Source of the DNA: Deltaproteobacteria bacterium
GTDB lineage: Bacteria; Desulfobacterota; Desulfarculia; Adiutricales; Adiutricaceae
NCBI GenBank assembly: GCA_031276865.1
Contig: JAISMF010000025.1
Span: 1 to 44,426, forward strand
Length of the DNA: 44,426 bases
Reading direction: 5' to 3'
Part shown: positions 9,401 to 15,726 of the stretch, piece after piece
Layout: every line of letters begins with the position of its first letter
Numbering within the stretch: the stretch's first letter is position 1
The notes under the pieces: model-generated
What the model was told of the DNA's origin: nothing
The model's database searches: none
Seen by the model: only the letters and a program-made list of their open reading frames with translations
Translations under genes and position numbers: made by a program

Positions 9401-9577
9401 TCCCGGCGCCTGCCCCGGATACGGGGTGCGGATGATGACTTGGGTTTCGGAGAGATCGGGAAGGGCGTCCACCGGGGTGCGGTAAAGGACGTAGATCCCG
9501 ACGAAGACCAGAGCCGCCGCCAGGAAGAGCACGAAGAAACGGTTGCGGACGGAAAGTTTGATGAGGCCGGCTATCAT
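6404..9577 (-). CDS. cusA: CusA-type Cu(I)/Ag(I) RND efflux pump
   Basis: A 1057-aa inner-membrane heavy-metal RND pump, normal family length. Numbering matches E. coli CusA without gaps where I can check it: Met573 (LYMPSALPG), Met623 (LEMLETT) and Met672 (IDMITTG) are the periplasmic Cu/Ag-binding triad, and Asp405 in GTMVDASIVMVENAH is the proton-relay residue. The N-terminal membrane anchor and PVDALPDLSETQVI block are typical. Retention of the triad argues for monovalent Cu/Ag over Zn/Co/Cd. Last gene of the minus-strand cus operon, 393 bases after cusB, with a 13-bp palindrome TTAAGTCACTTAA (9578-9590) just before its ATG and no clear Shine-Dalgarno. The transcript ends at the 6360-6390 terminator. 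Confidence 0.95.
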   Translation of the reverse strand: MIAGLIKLSVRNRFFVLFLAAALVFVGIYVLYRTPVDALPDLSETQVIIRTPYPGQAPGIVENRISYPISRAMLTAPRAESVRAFSAYGDSFVYIIFEEGTDIYWARSRVLENLQEILSELPEGVTPSLGPDATGVGWVYEYALVDRSGEHDLAELRSIQDYVLRFELSEVPGVSEVASVGGQVKEYQIIPDPVKLASYGVTLSMLEESVAASNSEAGGSVIEQAGAEYMIRAGGYLKEIEDFENIFIKNTAPGVPVFLGDVAEIRIGAAMRRGVSELDGEGEAAGGIVVMRNGEDARELIRNLSRKMESLKASLPEGVEIVPVYDRSMLIDRSISHLKEKLAEEFIVVALTCGLFLLHFRSSLVAIVTLPLGLLISFIVMYFQGVSANIMSLGGLAIAIGTMVDASIVMVENAHKKLEKRERERPGELLTGDERWRLITEASLEVGPAICVSLLIITMSFIPVFSLRGEEGKLFSPLAFTKTYAMAGAAFLSVTLIPVLMGIFIRGKIPGEDKNPLNRFLIRIYHPLLNVALKKPLLTIFLAILLAASAAIPWRSLGGEFLPRIDEGDLLYMPSALPGLSAAGAAELLQLTDRLIKSVPEVETVFGKAGRAETATDPAPLEMLETTIHFKPKEEWRPGYRMDDLIEELDRTTRVPGLANLWVPPIRNRIDMITTGVKSPLGVKVSGNDPKALDRMAVEIQEAAKRVEGVSSALAENPGQGRYVEIDFDRKEAARYGLSLARAQDFVSLAAGGMSVGETVEGVERYPISVRYPQYYRDSIEALKSMPVYTEAGDVITLSEIADVSVKTGPAMIKSVDGRPTVYVYLDVRNRDIKSVAADLEKEIEKSVKKEPGASISFTGQYEAMERADKRLRVMIPITLLIILVLLYSEFKNFTDCFMILFSLPFALAGGIYFMRINDYALSVASGVGFIALAGLSAEFGVVMLLYLRESTKAVMDEKNPGKLSRERIDEAIYNGAVLRVRPKAMTVATIVVSLIPVFWSEGSGSELMKRVAAPLFGGMVTAFTLSMFILPAAWKLKLRYGLRGGGKKAGDDPAGT

Positions 9578-9970
9578 TTAAGTCACTTAAAAAAAGATCG
9601 AGGTTGGATGTCCGGCGTGGGATGTCGGATGTCGGTTGCGGATGTCGGTCCTGGATGTCGGTGGTGGATGTCGGTAGTGGATGTCGGTAGTCGCGGCGGG
9701 GAAAATTGAAGATGAAAAAAACACGCGCGGAACCGGCGGAGGCCGGAAAGCCTTTGAAGGCGAATTAAAATCGAGGGGGAGGCTGAATAAAACCGGAGAA
9801 AGCCGGATAAAAGCCACGGATGCCGGATAAAAGCGCCGGATGCTGAACAAGACTAGGATAAAACGAACAAAACGGGGTGAAAGGCTGAAAAAAACGCTCA
9901 AAGGCGAAAGAAAGGAAAGCGACGAAAAAAATCCGAACGATCCTCCTTTCCCCCCCCCGGCGGGCTCGAC
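9578..9970. other. cusB-cusA spacer with repeats
   Basis: An unusually long spacer inside an otherwise compact operon, with no credible gene. It holds the GGATGTCGGT repeats (9604-9690), then at 9760-9850 several imperfect plus-strand copies of GCCGGATAAAAG, then a purine-rich stretch (9860-9940). This may be a remnant of a lost gene or a site of segmental expression control. Confidence 0.55.
9604..9690. repeat. Short tandem repeat of GGATGTCGG units
   Basis: ATGTC recurs at 9608, 9622, 9629, 9642, 9655, 9668 and 9681. The last five copies have an exact 13-bp period. Each is in the context GGATGTCGGT (CCGACATCC on the transcribed strand). It sits in the untranslated spacer between cusB and cusA. 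Confidence 0.8.
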
Positions 9971-11458
9971 TCACAAAGGCTCCCCGCCCTCTTTATCCGC
10001 CGCCCCGCCGGACGCCTCGTTCGCGGGAGCCGCTCCATGTGAATGAAAGGCGTGAGAGACGCTTCCTTGCGGATCGTCTCCTTTAGGTTCCGCTCCGAGC
10101 GCGGAAGTTTCGGGTGAGTCCGTTTCCGGCGCCTCCCCGGCCCGGGCTTCCATTCTGGCGAAGGCCCCCCGGAAGTTGGCTTCGGAGTCGATTAAAAAAA
10201 GGCCGTTCTCCACCAGTTCGTCTCCCTCGTTCACCCCCTCCAAAACGACGCTCCGGCCTCTGGAGCTCGCCCCGACGGTCACTTTCCGGGGAAGAAAGCG
10301 CCCTTCCGGGGTGCGGATGACGACCCTTTTTTCATCGCCAAGATCGATAATGGTCTGGGTGGGTATGACGACGCCCTCGTCACCCTGGGCCCGCAGACCA
10401 ACCCGGGCGCTTAAGCCCGGGATAAGTCGTCCCTGGGGGTTGGGAGCGGTGAAGCGCACGGGAACGGCCCGGTTGGCGGTGTCCACCTTTTGGAGGATTC
10501 GCGGGTTTTCCAGGGGGAAAACCCTGCCGGGGTAGCCCGAAAGGGTGAGTCTGGGTTTTCCGTTTATCAAGAAGAGATCCCTTTGGGGGACGTAGACCGT
10601 CACCCACGCCGGATCCATTCCCTGGATGACCGCCAGGGTCATCTCCTTTTCCACGTTCATGCCGGAAAAGACGTTTAGCTCGGTTAAAACCCCGGAAACC
10701 GGCGCCGTTATCTTCAAGGCCGTCTGAATCTTTCCGCTCCGGTCGATTTCATCAAGCATCTCCTCGGGCATGCCGGAAAGCCTCAGCTTCTCCCGCACCC
10801 CCCTAATTATCCGCGGCTCGGCGTTCTGCTTCTTTAAAAGGAGGTAGTCGCTTTGATCCCCCGCCCAGGCCGGGACGGTTATCTCCACAATCAGATCCCC
10901 CTCCTTTACCGCGTCCCCCGGATAGATGTTCCGGACGCTGGAGACGAAGCCTCCGGCCCGGGGTTGCAGCCGCGCCGTCTGGTAGCCGTTGAACTCCACG
11001 TCCGCCGGATACTCCCCGGAAAACGATAGCCGCCCCTTAACCGCCTTGACGGTGGTGAGCCCCAGGTTCTGGGTCATGGCCGGATCGATTAGGATTCCCT
11101 CGCCCTCCTCCTCGTCTTTGTAGCGGGGCACCAGATCCATGTCCATGAAGGGGGATTTCCCGGGTTTGTCGAACCGCGTTCCCGGATACATGGGGTCGTA
11201 CCAGTAGAGCGCCTCCCTTTCCTCGGAGCCGACGGCGGCCACCGGAAAGAGGATCGTTTGGATGAAAAAAAGAGGGAGAAAGAAGAGAAGAAGGTGATGA
11301 TGAAGCGGGCGAAGGGCGACCGGGGCTGATAAAGCGGGTGAAACGGACGACCGTCCGCGCCTCCAAAGGAGTCCCCGCTTTCCGGATTCCGGCGGCGGGC
11401 ATTTTCCCGCCGCCGGAGGGGAAGAACCGCCTAAAGGGGTTGAGAAATCTTTCCTCAC
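9971..11458 (-). CDS. cusB: CusB-type periplasmic adaptor of Cu/Ag efflux
   Basis: A 495-aa membrane-fusion protein linking the RND pump to the outer-membrane factor. Residues 82-113 form the heavy-metal-binding domain YWYDPMYPGTRF then SPFMDMDLVP; Met90, Met105 and Met107 match the three Cu/Ag-binding methionines of E. coli CusB. Lipoyl/beta-barrel adaptor regions follow (GFVSSVRNIYPGDAVKEGDL; GMDPAWVTVYVPQRDL). The GTG start overlaps the stop of the preceding gene (GTGA), suggesting translational coupling. The N-terminus is odd: about 50 basic, Pro-rich residues precede the hydrophobic signal segment (LLLFFLPLFFIQTILFPVAA). The true start may lie downstream, or the signal is extended. The C-terminal 60 residues are acidic and contain His residues. 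Confidence 0.93.
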   Translation of the reverse strand: MRKDFSTPLGGSSPPAAGKCPPPESGKRGLLWRRGRSSVSPALSAPVALRPLHHHLLLFFLPLFFIQTILFPVAAVGSEEREALYWYDPMYPGTRFDKPGKSPFMDMDLVPRYKDEEEGEGILIDPAMTQNLGLTTVKAVKGRLSFSGEYPADVEFNGYQTARLQPRAGGFVSSVRNIYPGDAVKEGDLIVEITVPAWAGDQSDYLLLKKQNAEPRIIRGVREKLRLSGMPEEMLDEIDRSGKIQTALKITAPVSGVLTELNVFSGMNVEKEMTLAVIQGMDPAWVTVYVPQRDLFLINGKPRLTLSGYPGRVFPLENPRILQKVDTANRAVPVRFTAPNPQGRLIPGLSARVGLRAQGDEGVVIPTQTIIDLGDEKRVVIRTPEGRFLPRKVTVGASSRGRSVVLEGVNEGDELVENGLFLIDSEANFRGAFARMEARAGEAPETDSPETSALGAEPKGDDPQGSVSHAFHSHGAAPANEASGGAADKEGGEPL

Positions 11459-12150
11459 TCTAGAACCTCCATTTCCACGATGCTGTATCTGCTGGTGGGC
11501 TGATCCGGGGGGCCGTCGAAGCTTAGATCGAAGCGCACCCGGTCTCCCTCCTTCACCTCCTCCAAAAGAGCGGGATTCTCCACGGGAAAGCCCATGGTCA
11601 TGGGGCCCCAGCCCAAGGCCGGGATGGGAGCGTGGCGCAGAACCACGCTAAGTTTTCCGCGGTCGATGGATCGCACCACGCCCTCGCCTTCGAATATCGC
11701 CTCGCCCGCGTTTTTAATTTCCCCGGCGGCTCCGTCCTCGTTGACTGCGTTTATCATTTGTTCCGCGTCGGCGATCATCACGTCCAATTCTCTGTCTAGC
11801 AAAGATGTCGGCTCGGTCGCTATTTCGGAATTATTTTTCGTGGCGGCTCCGTCCCCGTCGAGCGCGTTCCGACTTTCTTCCATTGAGGAGAGAATCGCGT
11901 CCAAATCGGCGTCCAGGCGAGCGGCCTCGTCTACCACATTGCGATATTTCTCCAAGGAGGCGTTGTAATCATCGCTTCCGTTCTCAAGTTCGTCCGGTTC
12001 GGCGATCGCCTGGTCCTGCTCGGCGTCCAGGGAGTCGGCCTGGGTTATCGCTTTGATATTGGCCCCCGGGTCGGGGTTTTTCTCCCGCGCCTCCAGGGGA
12101 AGGGCGGTGAAGAGAAGGACGCCGAAGAGGGCGGAAATGATTTTAAACAT
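11455..12150 (-). CDS. CusF-domain periplasmic metallochaperone with duplicated acidic extension
   Basis: 231 aa with a signal peptide (MFKIISALFGVLLFTALPLEA). Residues 153-231 are a CusF/OB-fold domain: His173, Trp181, Met184 and Met186 (HAPIPALGWGPMTM) have exactly the 8-3-2 spacing of the E. coli CusF Cu(I)/Ag(I) ligands His36, Trp44, Met47, Met49. The preceding 130 residues are acidic and not part of ordinary CusF. They include an internal duplication: LDADLDAILSSMEES then ALDGDGAA (79-103), and LDRELDVMIADAEQM then AVNEDGAA (118-142), 39 residues apart. AAAGGAG sits six bases before the ATG. Its stop overlaps the cusB start. Expected role: hand Cu(I)/Ag(I) to CusB/CusA in the periplasm. 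Confidence 0.88.
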   Translation of the reverse strand: MFKIISALFGVLLFTALPLEAREKNPDPGANIKAITQADSLDAEQDQAIAEPDELENGSDDYNASLEKYRNVVDEAARLDADLDAILSSMEESRNALDGDGAATKNNSEIATEPTSLLDRELDVMIADAEQMINAVNEDGAAGEIKNAGEAIFEGEGVVRSIDRGKLSVVLRHAPIPALGWGPMTMGFPVENPALLEEVKEGDRVRFDLSFDGPPDQPTSRYSIVEMEVLE

Positions 12151-12241
12151 GGGTTGCTCCTTTAATTTATGGCGCGGAAGGCTCTTAGCCCTCCGCTTTT
12201 AGATTTGCTAAACAGGGCTCTAGGTTGACTAAACACGGCCG

Positions 12242-13708
12242 TCAGCGCTCCGGCTCGGCCGGAGCTTCGCTGTCGGCGCCGCCCCCCAGGGCGGCGTAGA
12301 GGTTCACGGAGTTTATTATCCAGTCGGCTTTGGCTTCCAAAAGATCCTTCTCGGCATCGAAAACGCCCCTCTGGGCCTCCAGCACCTCCAGATAGCCCAC
12401 CGCTCCGCTTAAATAGCGGTTCATGGCGAGTTCCAAGGTTTTTCTCCGGGTTTCCAGGTACTTTCCCCGGGCGAGGACGAGGTTTTTCAGGTCCTCACGG
12501 GGCCGAAGGGCGTCGGCCGTCTCTTTAAAAGCGCTCTGGATGGCCTTTTCATAGGCCAAAGCGAGCTTGTCCCGGTTCAGGTAGGCGAGCTCCAGGTTTC
12601 TTTGGTTCCTTCCTCCTTTAAAGAGAGGAAGATTGAGACCCGGTCCCAAAGACCAGCGGGAGTTGTCCGAGGCGATTAAGGAGTCCAGCTCCGGGCTCAT
12701 GTAGCCCAGAGCCGCCGTGAGGCTGATGGAGGGGAAGAAGGCCGCCCGGGCGGCCCCTATGTCGTAGTGGGCGCCAATCAAGGCGCGCTCCGCCGCGGCC
12801 ACGTCGGGTCTTGAAAGGAGTATTTCCGAGCGCGGGGGGATGGCGTGGACCCGAGGCTCCCAGGAGAGCAGATCGAGCGCCGCGGGTAGCGAGGCCTCGC
12901 CGTAGTCTCCGGTTAAGAGCTCCAGATTGCCGCGGGTCCTTATCCCCGCCACTCTTTCTCTTAGGGCCTCGTTTACCGCGAACTCCACCTGGCCCCTGGC
13001 CTGCTCCAGCTCCAAAGGCGAGGCCTCGCCGGAAATAACCCGGTTTTCCATGAAGCCCAGGGCGTCACGGTAGGATTTGACGGCGTTTTCCGCTAAAAGC
13101 TCCTTTTGCAGGGCCAGCCTTTCCTCTAAATAGGCGATGGTCACGGCTTTCACGAGAGAGATCTTGAAGGCGGCGTGGCTTTCCTCCGCCGCCCGGAGGG
13201 ATTCCCGGGCGGAAAGGGAGGCGTTTTTGAATTTTCCGAAGAAATCCAGCTCGAAAGAGGGGATCATGATTTCCGAGCGGTAGCTTTCGCTTCTTTCCAT
13301 ATTCGGCGAGCCGGAAATATCCGCCCTAAGCGAGGCCTCGAGCGCGGGGAGCCTCTCGGCTTGGGCCAAGCCCAGCCGGGAGAGGGCCTCCTCGATGGCG
13401 AGAGCCGAGCTTTTCAAATCCCTGTTGTTTTGGAAAGCCAAAGAGACGAGGGCTCTTAACCGCGGCTCCGGTAAAAATTCCTCAACGCCGGGAAGGGAAA
13501 CTTCCCGCGGGGAAAGCGCCTCTTCCGTCGACGGCGGCGCTCCGGAAAGGGGCTTTCCGGAAAGAGCGGCGCCGTGAAAATTTTCCGGAACCGGGGAGGC
13601 GGGTCTACGGTATTCCGGAGCCAGCGAGCAGGCTCCGAAGAAAAAAGCGGAGATAAGAAGGAGAAGGCCGAAAAAGACCCTTCCCTGGTGAAATGTCGAA
13701 AATCTCAT
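12242..13708 (-). CDS. cusC: CusC/NodT-type outer-membrane factor lipoprotein
   Basis: 488 aa, normal length for the TolC-like OMF family. A signal sequence ends in FFGAC with Cys27 as the probable lipidated residue, followed by SLAPEYRRP, the usual start of mature OprM/CusC proteins (the 'APxYxRP' pattern). Two repeated OMF halves are visible: RLGLAQAERLPALEA near residue 110 and GAARAAFFPSISLTAALGYM near residue 320. SAVGYLEVLEAQRGVFDAE near the C-terminus is the classic second coiled-coil motif. It forms the exit duct for CusA/CusB. First gene of the cus operon, 91 bases before the CusF-like gene. No good Shine-Dalgarno precedes the ATG. Confidence 0.92.
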   Translation of the reverse strand: MRFSTFHQGRVFFGLLLLISAFFFGACSLAPEYRRPASPVPENFHGAALSGKPLSGAPPSTEEALSPREVSLPGVEEFLPEPRLRALVSLAFQNNRDLKSSALAIEEALSRLGLAQAERLPALEASLRADISGSPNMERSESYRSEIMIPSFELDFFGKFKNASLSARESLRAAEESHAAFKISLVKAVTIAYLEERLALQKELLAENAVKSYRDALGFMENRVISGEASPLELEQARGQVEFAVNEALRERVAGIRTRGNLELLTGDYGEASLPAALDLLSWEPRVHAIPPRSEILLSRPDVAAAERALIGAHYDIGAARAAFFPSISLTAALGYMSPELDSLIASDNSRWSLGPGLNLPLFKGGRNQRNLELAYLNRDKLALAYEKAIQSAFKETADALRPREDLKNLVLARGKYLETRRKTLELAMNRYLSGAVGYLEVLEAQRGVFDAEKDLLEAKADWIINSVNLYAALGGGADSEAPAEPER

Positions 13709-13943
13709 AGGAATCGGCTTAAAAATTCGTAGAATCCGGCTGAAAAAGCCGAGAAAAGCGGCCAGAGAGCCCCCCGTCCGTTAAACGCCCTTTTCCGGCG
13801 CCGGAGCGGATCCCTGACAACAACGGATTTGGGGTTCCAACGAAACCTGGCGGAGGATAGACCCTGGATCCTGAGGAATCCCCGATCCGAATCGTTTTCG
13901 AAACGGCGGCCCGAAACCGGACGAAGCGGATCGGAATAGATCC

Positions 13944-13974
13944 CCGTTTCGGACGGATTTCCGTTTCGGACGGA
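13944..13974. promoter_or_regulatory. Direct repeat CCGTTTCGGACGGA x2, possible operator
   Basis: CCGTTTCGGACGGA occurs at 13944-13957 and again at 13961-13974, a 17-bp period. Each copy contains the small palindrome CCGTTTCGG. Position about 235 bp upstream of cusC on its 5' side makes a regulator site possible; no regulator is identified. Confidence 0.3.
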
Positions 13975-14018
13975 ACCTTTTGGCGGGATCCGCGGGGAAA
14001 AAATCCCATGAAACGATG

Positions 14019-14135
14019 CCTTTAGGGGACGGGTTCCGCCTTTAGGGGACGGGTTCCGCCTTTAGGGAATGGGTTCCGCCTTTAGGGAACGGATCCCGCC
14101 TTTAGGGGTGGATTCCGCCTTTAGGGATTGGATCG
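14019..14135. repeat. Six tandem copies of a 20-bp repeat
   Basis: Units of the form CCTTTAGGGGACGGGTTCCG start at 14019, 14039, 14059, 14079, 14099 and 14118. The first two are identical and the last two are shortened to 19 and about 18 bp and diverged. The tract lies between the His-rich gene and cusC. Confidence 0.9.
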
Positions 14136-14289
14136 CGGATGATTCATCCGTCCCGAATCCCTGTAAAGGGCTAAGGCGCGATCGCGGAAAGGCTTGAACC
14201 GGCGGAAACGGATGTTCCGCGGGCCGCGGGCCGCGGGAAGCGTTTTGGGGGAAGGCCCCGGGGCTCTGAATGTTTAAAAGAGGGGTTTT

Positions 14290-14829
14290 TTAGCGAAGGC
14301 TGAAAAGAAGGGTCTGAGGGGGATGGAGAGGCGGAGAGAAGGGAAGGGAATGGGAGGCATCCTCGTCCCGGGGGAGGGGGAAGAAGGATGAAAGGCGGGG
14401 AAGTTCCGTCAGGCTCCGGCTAAGAAGAGCCGCGAAGCCGCCGGAAGAGGGGGGGCATTGGAAGTGGCCGCAGGGATACGGAGCGGATTCGTTCTCCTCT
14501 TCCCCGGAAACGTCCCCGGTCGTGGAAAAGGAGGGAGGGGAGTGGTCGGCGTGGACGGTTTGAGACGGTTTCCGACTATCTTCCGGTGAAGGGGCGTGAT
14601 GATTCCCGTGCCCGCGCCCATGAGCGCGGCTATTTTTAAACTCCTTTAAAGGGAGCCTAGGGAAAAGGGCCGTAAGGGCGAGGGAAAGCGGGCCCGGGTC
14701 CTGGGTTTTCATTGAAAGCGCGGGGTCGGAAGAATCAAGCCCGCAGCAGCCCCTCGCGGCCGGGCCGAAGGCCCAGGCGGGCAGGGCGAGGGCTAAAAGC
14801 AGGAGCGCTATGACGAAGATTCTTCCCAT
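14290..14829 (-). CDS. His-rich periplasmic protein upstream of cus operon (CzcI/DUF2946-like, tentative)
   Basis: 179 aa with a clear signal peptide (MGRIFVIALLLLALALPAWA). The mature part has a Cys pair (GCCGLD), a His-rich block (HGRGHGNHH, then HADHS) and a second Cys/His cluster (CGHFQC), ending in a Pro-rich tail. Short periplasmic proteins of this general shape (signal, His cluster, one CxxC-like cluster, Pro-rich end) accompany metal-efflux operons, for example CzcI- and DUF2946-type proteins. This resemblance is of architecture only. Same strand as the cus genes and 581 bases upstream of cusC, so it is probably metal-related, with its own promoter or on a long transcript. No Shine-Dalgarno is visible. 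Confidence 0.55.
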   Translation of the reverse strand: MGRIFVIALLLLALALPAWAFGPAARGCCGLDSSDPALSMKTQDPGPLSLALTALFPRLPLKEFKNSRAHGRGHGNHHAPSPEDSRKPSQTVHADHSPPSFSTTGDVSGEEENESAPYPCGHFQCPPSSGGFAALLSRSLTELPRLSSFFPLPRDEDASHSLPFSPPLHPPQTLLFSLR

Positions 14830-15726
14830 AGCCCGAAAATAGCCCGGTAACGCGTTTTTGTCAAGCCGGAGAAGAAAGTCCCAAGGAAAGAAGGAAAATC
14901 CGGCCGGAGGGCCCGGGGAGATCGCCTTCTCAGGCGGAGCGGAACGCTCATTTTTATGAAACCGAATCCCGGCGCCGGAGCCTTCGGGGCGTAAAGGCCG
15001 CGGGCGTCAAATTCGGGTTGGAGGCGGATGATCTTCGTCCGGACCGCCGGCTAAGGCCCCTTTGGCCTAAGGCGGGGCGAAAGATTTCGGACCCTTTTGG
15101 TGGGAGCGCCTCCATTTCAAAACCGATTTCCAAAAGGAGACGGGGAAGGCCGGAGCGCTCCCACGGCGGGAAGGCGTCACCCCGGCGACGCTTAAGGGCG
15201 GGTTTTCCGCCTCCAGGGGATGGAAGTTCGGGAAAACTGGTTCCATATAGGGCGCCGGTGAAAGTAAAATCAACGTAGGATCGTGGCGTTTTCGTCTTTG
15301 GGCGTCTTTGGGCGTCTTCATAAATAGAGCGGCGGGCGGTCTTTTTTCCGGCCGCGTCCGCCGAAACGGATCCGGCCGCCGGAGACGCGTTTACGGCCCT
15401 CCCGCCTTTCTCCATTGGCCGAGGGCGGCGTAAATATAGTAGAATAAGCCGCGTCCTCGAAAAGCGCTTTCTTTTGAAAAATTTAAAACAATATGCTTTA
15501 TGCTTTATACTTTATACTTTATAGGCTATATATCGTTATAATTTAACACGCGTTTAGTGTTTTATCTATTAAACAGTTTTCAAAACTGACTTTTCCCGCT
15601 TTCATCGAATAAGTCCGTTTAAACCTTTGACCGGGCGGTTGGGGAGCTGAGGAAGACGCCCCTTCCCCCTCGCTTTGAATTTTTCCGACGACCGTTTCGA
15701 CTCTTCTCCATCTAGGATCCCACGAC
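14830..15726. other. Divergent intergenic region
   Basis: Lies between the His-rich gene (minus) and the 655-aa gene (plus). The GC-rich part to 15420 has only Arg/Ser-rich frames that I reject. 15425-15560 is sharply AT-rich and contains a 7-bp tandem repeat and a TATAAT box (15537-15542), the likely promoter zone for the plus-strand gene. No matching -35 element is evident. Confidence 0.45.
15492..15526. repeat. 7-bp tandem repeat in AT-rich promoter zone
   Basis: TATGCTT, TATGCTT, TATACTT, TATACTT and a fifth start TATAGGC run head to tail. They lie about 200 bases upstream of the 655-aa gene, just before a TATAAT box, and could act as a slippage-prone promoter spacer. Confidence 0.7.

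Larger units (their letters stand above)
13709..14289. other. cus operon upstream region, repeat-rich
   Basis: No gene seen. The region contains a direct repeat at 13944-13974 and a six-copy 20-bp tandem repeat (14019-14135). Both lie in the likely promoter zone of the cus operon. No regulator gene of the CusRS type is present in the window. Confidence 0.55.

Noticed and set aside
14954..15415. Minus-strand open frame of 153 codons
   Set aside because: Arg/Ser/Pro-rich, no signal or motif, no leader, and codon use unlike the real genes beside it.
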